Shown: positions 28,486 through 39,607, numbered from the stretch's first letter. The stretch is 64,000 bases of DNA from Marivita geojedonensis (GCF_002115805.1 NZ_JFKC01000012.1:42383-106382), one strand, 5' to 3'. Numbers and translations are program-made. The notes: generated from the letters alone by a model not told the origin.

Positions 28486-30365
28486 CCGGTAGCGCGCTCC
28501 TGACGGGAGGTCGTACGAAGTCTGGACAAGATCAACAACAACGCCGACGGCGTCATACCATCAACCCGGGACGCCTGCGAGATATTCCCCGGCTTTGCCG
28601 CGGACAGTTTGGTTTTCAATTCGTTGGACAGACCCTCGATTGAAGAAAAATCGAACTCTGCCGGGATTTTCTGCGCTTCGTCGCGGCGCAAGGCTTCGAT
28701 ATCTTTCTGCTGTCGCTCAATATAATTGGCGTACAACGCGTCTTTCTCCAGCTGACTGCGCGTGACAGGATCGATTTCTTCAAGCTCAGCGCACAGAGAG
28801 TCCAAAGCATCCCAAGTGACAGCTTCGATAGCCAGAGCTTCGAAGCCGGTACGCTTTGCACCATCCTGAGAAATCGAAACACCCGCCTCGACCAACTGCT
28901 TGGATGTGACACTCATCTCGTCCAGCAGCGCACGGCCCCGCGACAAGCGCCGCATCTTTTCCTCAAACGCAGCGATCCTCTCCTGACTGGCGCAGCCCAG
29001 TTCAATGGCTTTAGGCGTCAAACGCTGATCAGCATTATCCGCACGAAGCGACAGCCGATATTCCGCTCGGGAAGTGAACATTCGGTAGGGTTCCGACACA
29101 CCGCGGGATGTGAGGTCATCGATCATTACCCCGATGTAACTGTCAGAACGGCTGAAAGTGATTGGATCCAACCCTTTCGCGCGGCGCGCCGCATTCAATC
29201 CAGCAACCAAACCTTGCGCTGCCGCTTCTTCATAGCCGGTCGTTCCATTGATCTGGCCTGCAAGGTATAGCCCGGATGCTGCTTTCAACGAAAAGTCGAG
29301 GTTCAACGCGCGCGGATCGACATAATCATATTCGATCGCGTATCCGGGCTGAAGGATTTCGGCATTCTCCAATCCTTTGATGGATCGCACGTAATCCAAT
29401 TGAACGTCTTCAGGAAGAGACGTCGAAATGCCGTTCGGGTAGATCGTGTGATCATCAAGTCCCTCTGGCTCAAGGAAAATCTGATGGGATTCCTTGTCGG
29501 CAAATCGGACAATCTTATCCTCGATAGACGGACAGTAGCGGGGGCCGACCCCTTCGATATGTCCGCCATACATCGCGGAACGGCTTAGGTTATCGCGAAT
29601 GATCTGGTGCGTCCGACTGTTTGTGTGAGTTATGGCGCATGACACCTGTCGCGCAATTGGTGCATCAGACAGGAACGAAAACATGACCGGCTCAGCATCG
29701 CCCGGTTGTTCGTCCAACCCGCCCCAATCAATTGTACGCCCGTCCAAGCGCGGCGGTGTGCCTGTTTTCAGACGCCCCAATGGAAGATCGAAGGACTCCA
29801 GCGTTTTTGCGAGGTCGTTGGACGGCTTTTCACCCATCCGACCGCCGGAAACCTGTTTATCTCCAATATGAATGACGCCGCGAAGGAAGGTTCCTGTCGT
29901 CAGGATGACCGAGGGTGCCAATACCTCCCGATCTTCGTTGATAACAACGCCGTTGATTGATGTTCCTTCGCGGACCAAATCGGTAACCTCACCAATCACA
30001 ATCTCAAGATTCGGTTGTGACCTGGTCGCGGCAAGCATCTCGGTGCGGTAAATCTTTCGATCTGCCTGCGTGCGTGGGCCCTGCACAGCAGGTCCCTTGC
30101 GGCGGTTCAGCAGCCGAAACTGGATACCGGCTTTATCTGCGACGCGACCCATGATGCCGTCCATCGCATCAATTTCACGAACAAGGTGCCCTTTCCCAAG
30201 CCCACCGATTGCCGGATTGCAGGACATCACGCCGATACCTTCTTCGGTCAGTGTGACGAGGGCGGTTCTTGCACCAAGCCGCGCAGAGGCATGCGCCGCT
30301 TCGCAGCCAGCGTGGCCTCCACCAACAACGATGACATCGAAATCAAATTGTTTCACGTGAAACAC
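28482..30365 (-). CDS. mnmG: tRNA uridine-5-carboxymethylaminomethyl modification enzyme MnmG
   Basis: A 627-residue FAD enzyme that works with MnmE to modify wobble U34. The N-terminal FAD fold [16 protein letters not shown] and the internal [20 protein letters not shown] are characteristic. A perfect parS site covers its first codons (MFHVKQ). Preceded by mnmE at 3 bp. Confidence 0.96.
   Translation of the reverse strand: MFHVKQFDFDVIVVGGGHAGCEAAHASARLGARTALVTLTEEGIGVMSCNPAIGGLGKGHLVREIDAMDGIMGRVADKAGIQFRLLNRRKGPAVQGPRTQADRKIYRTEMLAATRSQPNLEIVIGEVTDLVREGTSINGVVINEDREVLAPSVILTTGTFLRGVIHIGDKQVSGGRMGEKPSNDLAKTLESFDLPLGRLKTGTPPRLDGRTIDWGGLDEQPGDAEPVMFSFLSDAPIARQVSCAITHTNSRTHQIIRDNLSRSAMYGGHIEGVGPRYCPSIEDKIVRFADKESHQIFLEPEGLDDHTIYPNGISTSLPEDVQLDYVRSIKGLENAEILQPGYAIEYDYVDPRALNLDFSLKAASGLYLAGQINGTTGYEEAAAQGLVAGLNAARRAKGLDPITFSRSDSYIGVMIDDLTSRGVSEPYRMFTSRAEYRLSLRADNADQRLTPKAIELGCASQERIAAFEEKMRRLSRGRALLDEMSVTSKQLVEAGVSISQDGAKRTGFEALAIEAVTWDALDSLCAELEEIDPVTRSQLEKDALYANYIERQQKDIEALRRDEAQKIPAEFDFSSIEGLSNELKTKLSAAKPGNISQASRVDGMTPSALLLILSRLRTTSRQERATG
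30349..30364. promoter_or_regulatory. parS site 3 (start of mnmG)
   Basis: A third perfect TGTTTCACGTGAAACA, overlapping the mnmG start codon, so that codons 1-5 read M-F-H-V-K. It lies about 2.7 kb from the proposed origin. Confidence 0.95.
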
Positions 30366-30368
30366 TCC

Positions 30369-31652
30369 TTACTTTCCGATGCAGAAGCTCGAAAAAACCT
30401 TATCAAGCACATCTTCAACGTCGACACGGCCCACAAGCCTTTCAAGCGTAAAGATCGCCGACCGCAACTCTTCCGAGGCGAGATCATAGTGCTCCGGGCC
30501 CGATCCGACAAACCCCATGGCTGCTTCAAGATACGTCTTCGCTTCCACCAAGACATCGTTCTGCCGTTGGTGAGATACAAGTCCTGCTGATGCGACCCGA
30601 GACAGCAACACCGACTTCACCCGGTCCACCAAGTTTTGGATACCTGCTCCAGTCAGACCGGAAATCCCATCTCCATCGGCACGCAGATCGGCCTTACCCT
30701 GAACCACGATATCCATTTCCGTTGGTTCCAGATCACCAAAATCTCCGTCTCCCTTCAGGAAAACCCGAAGATCGGCCGCCTTTGCGCGATCCATAGCGCG
30801 CTGGATACCGATGGATTCGACCGTGTCATCCGTCATTCGCAACCCTGCCGTGTCAAGAAAGGTCACAGGAAGGGATTCCAAATCCATGCGAACTTCGATC
30901 ACGTCACGCGTCGTTCCTGCAATTTCGGATGTGATCGCAGCGTCACGGCCGGCGAGGGCATTGAGGAGAGTGGATTTCCCGGCATTCGGAGGTCCGACAA
31001 TCGCAACTTCAAATCCGGTCCGAACCCGTTCCGCGACGCCGAAGCCTTCTACTTCGGCATCAATTGTTTTCAGGACTCCAGACAGAAGGCGGTTCACATC
31101 CTCGGACACGTCCACCGGAACCTCCTCATCGGCAAAATCAATCGTCGCCTCAAGGAGAGAAACCGCATGAATAAGATCCGCGCGCCAGGTTTCAGCCTTT
31201 TCTCTAAGGCGTCCGGTAAAACCTTTGAGCGCCTGTTTCCGCTGCATTTCCGTTTCGGCATCGATAAGATCGGACAGGGCTTCAACCTGCGTCAGATCTA
31301 GCCGGCCATTCGCCAAAGCACGGCGCGTGAACTCTCCCGGTTCCGCAGATCGAAAATTCGGGATTTCCTTGAGCGCTTCAAGCACGGCATTGACGATCGC
31401 CAGACTGCCATGCGTTTGAAATTCGACGACCGGCTCCCCGGTAAAACTAGCACCGTCCTCGAACACAAGAACCAGGGCTTCATCCAGAAATCCCCGATCT
31501 TTGTGATTCAGTCGACGCAGAGCAGCTTGTCGTGCAGCTGGCGGTTCAAATCCGAAAGTCACACACGAACTCAGCGCGTCCGGTCCTGACACGCGGATGA
31601 CTGCAACGCCGGATTTTCCCGGCACTGTCGCCAAGGCAAAAATAGTATCCAT
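30369..31652 (-). CDS. mnmE: tRNA modification GTPase MnmE
   Basis: A 427-residue GTPase, partner of MnmG. The N-terminal formyl-folate-binding domain, the GTPase domain with GPPNAGKSTLLNAL and DTAGLR, and the C-terminal CIGK tail (FSSFCIGK) with its conserved cysteine are present. It follows rho by 21 bp. Confidence 0.96.
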   Translation of the reverse strand: MDTIFALATVPGKSGVAVIRVSGPDALSSCVTFGFEPPAARQAALRRLNHKDRGFLDEALVLVFEDGASFTGEPVVEFQTHGSLAIVNAVLEALKEIPNFRSAEPGEFTRRALANGRLDLTQVEALSDLIDAETEMQRKQALKGFTGRLREKAETWRADLIHAVSLLEATIDFADEEVPVDVSEDVNRLLSGVLKTIDAEVEGFGVAERVRTGFEVAIVGPPNAGKSTLLNALAGRDAAITSEIAGTTRDVIEVRMDLESLPVTFLDTAGLRMTDDTVESIGIQRAMDRAKAADLRVFLKGDGDFGDLEPTEMDIVVQGKADLRADGDGISGLTGAGIQNLVDRVKSVLLSRVASAGLVSHQRQNDVLVEAKTYLEAAMGFVGSGPEHYDLASEELRSAIFTLERLVGRVDVEDVLDKVFSSFCIGK

Positions 31653-31673
31653 GACGTTGCACGCCCGTCAGGT

Positions 31674-32942
<1,269 letters not shown>

Positions 32943-32953
32943 GAAAAATCCCG

Positions 32954-32973
32954 GACTGCGGGTGTTTGCAGTC
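32954..32973 (-). promoter_or_regulatory. rho leader hairpin with a loop complementary to an upstream segment
   Basis: On the rho message, a 6-bp stem (GACTGC / GCAGTC) with loop AAACACCC lies 11 bases before the rho ATG. The loop plus the closing C pairs with GGGTGTTTG at 33048-33056, about 75 nt earlier in the same leader. This could form a pseudoknot or two alternative folds near the ribosome site. Function is inferred, not shown. Confidence 0.55.
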
Positions 32974-33047
32974 TTATCTTGGTTGTCTCAGGAAAGTCGC
33001 GTCCAGAACAGGACTGTGCTGCTCTTAGCTGAGGGGATCGAGCCTGT

Positions 33048-33056
33048 CAAACACCC
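33048..33056 (-). promoter_or_regulatory. Upstream partner of the rho leader loop
   Basis: Read on the minus strand, this segment is GGGTGTTTG. It is exactly complementary to CAAACACCC at 32960-32968, the loop (plus one stem base) of the hairpin just before rho. Confidence 0.5.
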
Positions 33057-33060
33057 GTCT

Positions 33061-33452
33061 TTTCAATAATAAATTAAGAAAAAAGAAAGGTTTTGGATGA
33101 TAGTAGCAGCACCCCCAATCTGTGGATTAAAGGCTTACCCCCAAGTTATCCCGATAACTCTGATCTGTGGACGGATGTGGGTAATCTATGTGTAAAATCC
33201 ATGCTATTGTCCTAAGTAACTGTAAAATATTACATTTCTTTGTTACTGTGCGTGGATAAATCAGGGAATACTCATGACAACCTGTTCCTGGACATGGTTT
33301 TGAACGCCCTCGAGTTATCCTTTCCACAGCGCGGAAAACCCGAAGACAGATCATTTGAAACAGACCAGAATTTCAAATGGGTTGCTGATACGGTCGGATT
33401 TCCCCAAAACACTCCTGTAAACAAACCTGAGTTGTTCGTGGAGTTGTCCACA
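33061..33452. other. Probable chromosomal replication origin (oriC)
   Basis: This is the non-coding stretch between rho and maf. An AT-rich block at 33061-33100 could serve as the unwinding element. DnaA boxes with one mismatch to TTATCCACA lie at 33121-33129 (TAATCCACA, minus), 33176-33184 (TTACCCACA, minus), 33251-33259 (TTATCCACG, minus) and 33444-33452 (TTGTCCACA, plus). Weaker boxes are at 33146-33154, 33166-33174 and 33320-33328. A palindrome GTTATCCCGATAAC is at 33145-33158. Genes point away on both sides and three parS sites are within 5.3 kb. Short open frames here look like chance. Confidence 0.8.
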
Positions 33453-34051
33453 TGAATCTAGATCTTGTCCTGGCCTCCGGATCACAAATCCGCGCGGATC
33501 TGCTTCGGAATGCAGGGCTTCGATTCGACGTTCAGGTGCCACGAATCGACGAGGATGCCATCCGGAGTGCGCTTGAGGCGGAAGAGGCAACACCCCGAGA
33601 CATTGCCGATACTCTCGCGGAAATGAAAGCGCGCAAGGTATCGGACAAGCGGCCGGGCGACCTGGTGCTTGGGTGTGATCAGGTTTTGTCCTTCGACAGG
33701 ACCGTGTTTACAAAACCCCAAAGTCCGGATGACGCTCGGGACCAGCTCAAGGCACTGCGCAACCGGTCTCATACACTGATGTCTGCCGCGGTTCTTTATC
33801 AGGACGGTGAACCGAAATGGCGGCATGTCGGAGTCGTGCGTCTGCGCATGCGTGACTTTTCGGACGCCTATCTGGACAGTTATGTGACCCGAAACTGGGA
33901 CAGCATTCGCCATTCTGTCGGGGCTTACAAGCTCGAGGAAGAAGGCGCGCGGCTGTTTACGCAGGTGCAGGGTGACTATTTTACGGTGCTTGGACTTCCG
34001 TTACTGGAACTGCTCAACCACCTTACTTTGATCGGACGGATCGACGGATGA
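33452..34051 (+). CDS. maf: Maf-like nucleoside triphosphate pyrophosphatase
   Basis: A 199-residue Maf/HAM1-fold protein with [19 protein letters not shown] at the N-terminus and a DQVL segment. It hydrolyses non-canonical or pyrimidine nucleoside triphosphates and is linked to septum control in some bacteria. Its ATG overlaps the last base of a DnaA box. First gene of the maf-aroE-coaE-dnaQ operon leaving the origin. Confidence 0.92.
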   Translation: MNLDLVLASGSQIRADLLRNAGLRFDVQVPRIDEDAIRSALEAEEATPRDIADTLAEMKARKVSDKRPGDLVLGCDQVLSFDRTVFTKPQSPDDARDQLKALRNRSHTLMSAAVLYQDGEPKWRHVGVVRLRMRDFSDAYLDSYVTRNWDSIRHSVGAYKLEEEGARLFTQVQGDYFTVLGLPLLELLNHLTLIGRIDG

Positions 34052-34881
34052 GTGACAACAAAATCCCCCTCGCGGGAGTGATCGGCCACCCGGTGGCACA
34101 CTCCAAAAGCCCGAATGTCCATGGTTACTGGCTGAGGAAGTACGGTCTGAAGGGGCATTACGTGCCCATCGACATCGCTCCGGAAAAACTGGCCGACCTC
34201 CTGCCGCGACTGGCCGATCTTGGGTTTGTCGGGGCGAATGTTACGATCCCCCATAAGGAAAAAGTGATGGAGATCGCCGATCTCATCACGGATCGGGCGA
34301 CGCTCATCGGGGCCGCGAATACGTTGATTTTCCGCAAGGATGGAAGGATTCACGCGGATAATACGGATGGGTATGGCTTTATCGAAAATATCCGCCAGAC
34401 CATCCCCGATTGGAATCCGAAATCGGGACCTGCGGTCGTGTTTGGAGCGGGCGGTGCTTCCAGAGCCGTATTGGCATCTTTGATCGATGTGGGCGTGCCC
34501 AAGATTATGCTGACCAACCGTACCCGGATCAGGGCAGAAAAGCTGCGCGAGGATTTCGGACACAGGGTGCAGGTGATCGAATGGGTGCAGGCCGGGAACG
34601 TGCTTGAGGAGGCTGATCTGGTTGTAAACACCACATCGCTTGGCATGACCGGCAAACCCGAAATGCGCGTTCCTTTGGATGGGTTGAAACCTGGCGCCAT
34701 CGTCAATGACCTTGTTTATGCTCCGCTGCGCACACGTCTTTTGGCAACGGCGGAAGACCGTGGCTGTCGCGTTGTCGACGGGCTCGGGATGCTGCTTCAC
34801 CAAGCTGTTCCGGGGTTCGAGCGGTGGTTCGGCAAACGTCCGGTTGTCGATGAAAACGTGCGCGCGGCGGTTCTGAGGTGA
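34048..34881 (+). CDS. aroE: Shikimate dehydrogenase (NADP)
   Basis: A 277-residue enzyme reducing 3-dehydroshikimate in aromatic amino acid synthesis. The N-terminal [17 protein letters not shown], catalytic Lys in IPHKEKV, and the NADP-binding [12 protein letters not shown] are visible. ATGA overlap with maf; GTGA overlap with coaE. Confidence 0.94.
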   Translation: MSDNKIPLAGVIGHPVAHSKSPNVHGYWLRKYGLKGHYVPIDIAPEKLADLLPRLADLGFVGANVTIPHKEKVMEIADLITDRATLIGAANTLIFRKDGRIHADNTDGYGFIENIRQTIPDWNPKSGPAVVFGAGGASRAVLASLIDVGVPKIMLTNRTRIRAEKLREDFGHRVQVIEWVQAGNVLEEADLVVNTTSLGMTGKPEMRVPLDGLKPGAIVNDLVYAPLRTRLLATAEDRGCRVVDGLGMLLHQAVPGFERWFGKRPVVDENVRAAVLR

Positions 34882-35471
34882 GTTTCAAGCTCGGACTGAC
34901 CGGATCCATCGGGATGGGCAAATCCACCACCGCCGGATTTTTCGCCGAGGCGGGTTGCGCAGTCTGGGATGCAGATGCGGCGGTGCATCGCCTGTATTCC
35001 GAAAACGGTGCGGCAGTCGCTCCGATGGCGGCATTGTTTCCAGATGCGATCCTGGGCGGTGTCGTTGATCGCGTCGCTCTGCGCAAGATCATCGGTCGGG
35101 ATCCGGACGCGCTGAAAAGGATCGAGGGCGTGGTACATCCACTGGTGCGCGAGGACCGCGCGCAGTTTGCTGAAGCAACAAAGGCGGAGATTGTCGTTTT
35201 CGACATTCCGCTGCTTTTCGAGACGGGAGCAGACACGGAGATGGATGCCGTTGCATGTGTCACTGTTTCACCTGAAGTGCAGGAAAAACGGGTGCTTGAG
35301 CGCGGTACCATGACCCGAGACCAATTCCTGGCAATCCGACAAAAACAGATGCCGAACTCGGAAAAATGCGCGCGGTCGGATTTCGTGATCGAGACGGACA
35401 CACTTGAACATGCACGGTCGCAGGTCCACGATGTGCTTGAGCAGATCAGGAAACAGATGACCGATGCGTGA
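34878..35471 (+). CDS. coaE: Dephospho-CoA kinase
   Basis: A 197-residue kinase for the last step of CoA synthesis. The P-loop GLTGSIGMGKSTT opens the protein, and DADAAVHRLY with VFDIPLLFE follow. The GTG at 34878 overlaps the aroE stop. Confidence 0.94.
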   Translation: MSFKLGLTGSIGMGKSTTAGFFAEAGCAVWDADAAVHRLYSENGAAVAPMAALFPDAILGGVVDRVALRKIIGRDPDALKRIEGVVHPLVREDRAQFAEATKAEIVVFDIPLLFETGADTEMDAVACVTVSPEVQEKRVLERGTMTRDQFLAIRQKQMPNSEKCARSDFVIETDTLEHARSQVHDVLEQIRKQMTDA

Positions 35472-36153
35472 GATTGTTCTCGATACGGAAACAACGGGTT
35501 TCGAACCGGACCAAGGGGACCGCATTGTTGAGATCGGTGCGGTGGAACTGTTCAACCATGTACCGACCGGGCGGACTTATCACCAATACATCAACCCGGA
35601 ACGCGCGATGCCGCAGGAGGCGTTCGAAGTTCACGGGCTGGGGGATGATTTCCTTCGGGACAAACCGGTATTTGCAGATGTCGCGCAGGCGTTTGTTGAC
35701 TTCATTGGGGACGCCAAACTGGTGATCCACAATGCGGCTTTTGACATGAAGTTCATCAATGCAGAGCTGTCATGGGTCAAGATGACGGCGATCCCGTATG
35801 ATCGCGCCGTCGACACGCTGGCAATCGCGCGTCGGAAGTTTCCCGGTTCACCTGCATCGCTTGATGCATTGTGTCGTCGGTTCGGGATCGACAATTCGTC
35901 CCGTACATTGCACGGGGCATTGCTCGACTCCGAGATTCTGGCCGAAGTTTATCTTGAACTGATCGGTGGGAAGCAGCCGGATTTCGGGCTTAACGTGTCA
36001 CAGGCAAAGTCAGGTGCGGAGGAAACCACATCTGAGTGGCGGCCTCAGCCCCGTCCGACCCCGCTCGCGTCCCGTCTGTCGGACAGCGAAAAGGCGGCTC
36101 ACGCCGCCTTTGTCGAAAAACTTGGTGATGCCGCTTTGTGGAAGCGGCTCTAG
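35464..36153 (+). CDS. dnaQ: DNA polymerase III epsilon subunit (proofreading 3'-5' exonuclease)
   Basis: A 229-residue DEDD exonuclease: Exo I in VLDTETTGFEP, Exo II around HNAAFDMKFINAEL, Exo III in HGALLDSEILAEVYLEL. It proofreads replication errors. The start overlaps the coaE end by 8 bp. The C-terminal tail (about residue 185 on) would bind the alpha subunit. Confidence 0.95.
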   Translation: MREIVLDTETTGFEPDQGDRIVEIGAVELFNHVPTGRTYHQYINPERAMPQEAFEVHGLGDDFLRDKPVFADVAQAFVDFIGDAKLVIHNAAFDMKFINAELSWVKMTAIPYDRAVDTLAIARRKFPGSPASLDALCRRFGIDNSSRTLHGALLDSEILAEVYLELIGGKQPDFGLNVSQAKSGAEETTSEWRPQPRPTPLASRLSDSEKAAHAAFVEKLGDAALWKRL

Positions 36154-36154
36154 A

Positions 36155-36661
36155 TCAGGCGTTCGCTGTTTCCGCCGGCTGCGCGCTTGTGCGGCGTGCC
36201 AGTTCTGAACGGTACAGCTGAAGGAAATCGATCGTTTCGAGGTTGAGCGGAGGGAAACCACCGTCGCGGGTCACATCGCTTACGATGCGGCGAACGAACG
36301 GGAAGAGCATCCGCGGACATTCAATCAGAAGGAACGGATGCAGCTGCTCGTCTGGCACATTTTCAATGTGGAAGACGCCGGCGTACTCAAGTTCGAGCAC
36401 GAAAAGCATGTCACCGCATTCCTTGGCCTTCGAATTTACCTGAAGCTTCATGATCACTTCGTACTGATGATCGGTGGTGCGCTTCTTGGCGTCGAGATTC
36501 ACCTGAAGCTGCACATCAGGCTGCACGTCGCCCTGTGCGCCCTTCTGGGCAAGGATGTTTTCGAACGACAAGTCCCGCACGAATTGTGCAAGGACATTCA
36601 TCTTGACCGGTGCGGTCTGCTGAGCGGCGCCGTTCTCGGCGGTTTCTGGCGTATCAGCCAT
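36155..36661 (-). CDS. secB: Protein-export chaperone SecB
   Basis: A 168-residue tetrameric chaperone that holds preproteins for SecA. FVRDLSFENI near residue 28 and CPRMLFPFVRRIVSDVTRDG with FPPLNLETIDF are family hallmarks. A GAGGGAG site precedes the ATG. Convergent with dnaQ, with one base between the stops. Confidence 0.95.
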   Translation of the reverse strand: MADTPETAENGAAQQTAPVKMNVLAQFVRDLSFENILAQKGAQGDVQPDVQLQVNLDAKKRTTDHQYEVIMKLQVNSKAKECGDMLFVLELEYAGVFHIENVPDEQLHPFLLIECPRMLFPFVRRIVSDVTRDGGFPPLNLETIDFLQLYRSELARRTSAQPAETANA

Positions 36662-36727
36662 AGTTCTCTCCCTCGGATCGAGCGGTTGTCAAAATTGGAC
36701 GTTGCTTAGCAGCAGAGGCCCCAAGCC

Positions 36728-37222
36728 TCAATGCTTCGTCCAACCAGAACCCTGATGCGTCGGCTTTTTGGTTTCGGTGACATCATGGAAATCACCGTCG
36801 ATCACAGTATCTCGGGGGCGTGGGCGCGGATTGGGATCGAATGGGTCGGGCTGCGGACCCATTTCGAACCGCTGAACCTTGATGTGCTTCCGCATGTAGG
36901 AGATGAGCGCGAGGCGCACAGGCGGCATCAACAGGGCAAAACCGACGGCGTCGGTGAAGAAACCAGGTGTAAGAAGCAGAGCGCCGGCCAGCAGGATCAT
37001 CGCGCCATGGGCCAATGGTTCCGACGGATCTTCGAGACGCGAGAACGACCCGCGCAGGTTGTTCAACGCCATGATGCCCTGAGAGCGGACAAGGAACGTA
37101 CCCAGAATGGCGGTCAGAACGACGATGCCAAGCGTCGGCCAAAGACCGATCAATCCGCCGATTTGGATGAACAGACCGATTTCGATCAGCGGAACCAGCA
37201 AAAAAGCCACAAATAGCCACAT
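36728..37222 (-). CDS. fxsA: FxsA-like membrane protein
   Basis: A 164-residue FxsA family protein with two to three membrane segments (LFVAFLLVPLIEIGLFIQI, LWPTLGIVVLTAILGTFLV, AMILLAGALLLTPGFFTDA). In E. coli, FxsA relieves phage T7 exclusion; here its role is unknown. The ATG at 37222 (MWLFVAF) was chosen over a longer frame without similarity. Divergent from the Tim44-like gene. Confidence 0.9.
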   Translation of the reverse strand: MWLFVAFLLVPLIEIGLFIQIGGLIGLWPTLGIVVLTAILGTFLVRSQGIMALNNLRGSFSRLEDPSEPLAHGAMILLAGALLLTPGFFTDAVGFALLMPPVRLALISYMRKHIKVQRFEMGPQPDPFDPNPRPRPRDTVIDGDFHDVTETKKPTHQGSGWTKH

Positions 37223-37326
37223 ATCAGGGCACTCCTTTCGCCGGGCGTGCGGTGGACTATGCATCGCCCAACACCTACATAAGGACGCAACAACGACGTT
37301 TCCACTTTGCTCTGGGCGAGGTCCTG

Positions 37327-37986
37327 ATGAATTCTCCGCTGATACAGCTTCTGGTGCTTGCCGGCATCGCCGTGTTTTTGATCCTGCGTTTGAAAAGCGT
37401 TCTGGGTACACGGGAAGGTTTTGAAAAGCCACCGATCCCCCGGCAGGATGCACCCTCCTCTTCGCGACGCGATTTTGAAGTCATCGAAGGTGGCCCGGAT
37501 CACGACATCATCGATCACGTGGATGCCGGAAGCGATGCCGCCGACGCGCTCGCGCGGATGAAGCGGGTTGAGCCGTCATTCGGGGTGAGCGATTTTCTTG
37601 GCGGTGCGCGTGGGGCCTACGAAATGATCCTCATGGGCTTTGAGCGTGGGGAGCTGTCAGAGATCAAACCGTTCCTCGCGGATGATGTTTACGAGACCTT
37701 TGCAGAGGTCGTCGAGTCAAGAGAAGAACAGGGTCTGACCATCGAGGCGGAATTTGTTGGTGTCCGGGAGATGTCATTGGTCGATGCAACCTTTGACGAA
37801 ACGACAAGTACGGCTGAAATAACTGTAAAGTATATCGGTGAGCTCACATCCGCTGTGCGCGACAGCTCGGGTGAGATTATCGAAGGGTCGCCGACCCAGG
37901 TGAAGCGGCAAAAAGACGTTTGGACGTATGCACGGCGTATGGGTGCGGATGATCCGAACTGGCAGCTTGTCGCCACGGGCGAATGA
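37327..37986 (+). CDS. Tim44-like membrane-anchored protein
   Basis: A 219-residue protein. One N-terminal membrane helix (LIQLLVLAGIAVFLIL) precedes a linker and a Tim44/TIM44-like domain (from about residue 85: FLGGARGAYEMILMGFERG). Alphaproteobacterial homologues (TimA) are related to the mitochondrial import motor subunit and associate with the inner membrane. The ATG at 37327 follows GAGG. Overlaps mltA by ATGA. Confidence 0.88.
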   Translation: MNSPLIQLLVLAGIAVFLILRLKSVLGTREGFEKPPIPRQDAPSSSRRDFEVIEGGPDHDIIDHVDAGSDAADALARMKRVEPSFGVSDFLGGARGAYEMILMGFERGELSEIKPFLADDVYETFAEVVESREEQGLTIEAEFVGVREMSLVDATFDETTSTAEITVKYIGELTSAVRDSSGEIIEGSPTQVKRQKDVWTYARRMGADDPNWQLVATGE

Positions 37987-39026
37987 TCCGAAGGCTGGGC
38001 ACAGCCTTAGCCCTGACTGTTTTTATGGCGGGACCTACTGTGCCGAACGAGCCTGAAACCCAATATGCGATCCTTGGATTTGAGGATCTGGACGGCTGGG
38101 CGGAAGATGATCACGCGGCAGCGCTTGAGGTCTTCCGCAACACCTGCGCGGACCTTGATGAACCGGACTGGGCGTCGCTCTGCGCGCTTGCCCATGATGC
38201 TACCGATGCCCGGCAGTTCTTTGAGCTGTTCTTTCGTCCGATGATGATCACCGATGGACAGGAGCCCCTGTTCACCGGCTATTTCGAGCCGGAACTGTCG
38301 GGATCGCCGGTGAGGACCGGGCGGTATCGATACCCTATCTACAGTATGCCACCCGAAGCGCATGCGCAGCGCCCCTGGCTGACCCGTCGGGACATTCTGA
38401 CCAGCGGAGTCATGGAGGGGCGCGGGCTGGAGATCGCGTGGGTCGATGATCCGGTCGAATTGTTCTTTCTGCAGGTTCAGGGATCGGGCCGGGTTCGTTT
38501 TCCTGATGGCAGAGTGATCCGAGTCGGGTACGGGGGTGCCAACGGACAAAATTACCGGTCGATCGGCCAAGAACTGGTCAGACGGGGCGTGTATCAGCCG
38601 CATCAGGTGTCTGCCGACGTGATCAAGAACTGGGTGCGCCGCAATCCGACAGACGGGCAGGAGCTCCTGTTTCACAACGACTCGTATGTCTTTTTCCGGG
38701 AAGTGAGTCAGGTTCCCGCCGATCAGGGGCCGCTGGGTGCGATGAACCGATCCATCACACCGATGCGTTCGATTGCGGTTGACCCCGCCTTTACCCCGCT
38801 GGGCGCGCCGGTCTGGGTCGAGAAAGATGGTCGCGATCCGCTGCGCCGATTGATGATCGCGCAGGATACCGGATCTGCAATCAAGGGCGCACAGCGTGCG
38901 GATGTGTTCATCGGAACCGGAGATCAGGCGGGCCGCAAAGCCGGGCGTATCAAGGATCCGGGTCGGATGGTTGTTCTGATGCCGATCCAGCGCGCCTATG
39001 CGTTCCTGCCTGAGGCGTTGCAATGA
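37983..39026 (+). CDS. mltA: Membrane-bound lytic murein transglycosylase A
   Basis: A 347-residue MltA that cleaves peptidoglycan to 1,6-anhydromuropeptides. The first 20 residues form a signal peptide. FTGYFEPELSGS, VQGSGRVRFPDG and the 3D-domain IAQDTGSAIKGAQRADVF, containing the expected catalytic Asp, are visible. No lipobox Cys is evident in the signal region. Part of an overlapping tim44-mltA-smr operon. Confidence 0.92.
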   Translation: MIRRLGTALALTVFMAGPTVPNEPETQYAILGFEDLDGWAEDDHAAALEVFRNTCADLDEPDWASLCALAHDATDARQFFELFFRPMMITDGQEPLFTGYFEPELSGSPVRTGRYRYPIYSMPPEAHAQRPWLTRRDILTSGVMEGRGLEIAWVDDPVELFFLQVQGSGRVRFPDGRVIRVGYGGANGQNYRSIGQELVRRGVYQPHQVSADVIKNWVRRNPTDGQELLFHNDSYVFFREVSQVPADQGPLGAMNRSITPMRSIAVDPAFTPLGAPVWVEKDGRDPLRRLMIAQDTGSAIKGAQRADVFIGTGDQAGRKAGRIKDPGRMVVLMPIQRAYAFLPEALQ

Positions 39027-39607
39027 GCCGCCGTAAACTGCGGCCAGAGGAGCGCGAACTTTGGCAGAAGGTGGCACACTCAACAACGCCCCTGCCCCAG
39101 TCTTTGCGCCGGAAGGTGGAAACGCCGAAGCCGGTTGTTCGCAGCAAGCCGGATCCGGAACCGATGGATTTGCCCAAGGCTTTTGGCATTGGCACCAAAG
39201 CCACTCTTCCGCACGGGCAAATCACCACGCCGCAGCCTGCGCCCAGATCAAAGCCCGTGATGGACAAAAAGACCTTTGGCAAGATGCGACGGGGCAAGCT
39301 GATTCCCGAAGCCAAGATGGATCTGCACGGAATGACCCTTGATCAGGCGCATACGGCGCTGACGCGGTTTATCCTCACGTCGCATACGCGCGGCTTTCGT
39401 CTCGTGCTGGTCATCACCGGGAAAGGGCAGCGCGACGATCCGCACGACCCGATGCCGCGCCAGCGTGGGGTTCTCAAACGGCAGGTTCCCATGTGGTTGC
39501 GCATGGCGCCGTTGAATTCCGCTGTTCTGGAAGTATCCGAGGCGCATCTGCGTCATGGTGGCGGTGGAGCGTATTACGTCTATCTGCGCAGAACCGCGCG
39601 CAGTTGA
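39023..39607 (+). CDS. Smr domain protein
   Basis: A 194-residue protein with a disordered, Lys/Pro-rich N-terminal half and a C-terminal Smr domain (DLHGMTLDQAHTALTRF, LVLVITGKGQR). Smr domains are nucleases or nucleic-acid binders; bacterial stand-alone forms may cleave mRNA at stalled ribosomes. Its last 28 bp overlap the 3' end of bchO on the other strand. Confidence 0.9.
   Translation: MSRRKLRPEERELWQKVAHSTTPLPQSLRRKVETPKPVVRSKPDPEPMDLPKAFGIGTKATLPHGQITTPQPAPRSKPVMDKKTFGKMRRGKLIPEAKMDLHGMTLDQAHTALTRFILTSHTRGFRLVLVITGKGQRDDPHDPMPRQRGVLKRQVPMWLRMAPLNSAVLEVSEAHLRHGGGGAYYVYLRRTARS

Noticed and set aside
33240..33455. 71-codon open frame in the rho-maf gap
   Set aside because: No ribosome site or similarity; it crosses DnaA boxes of the proposed origin.
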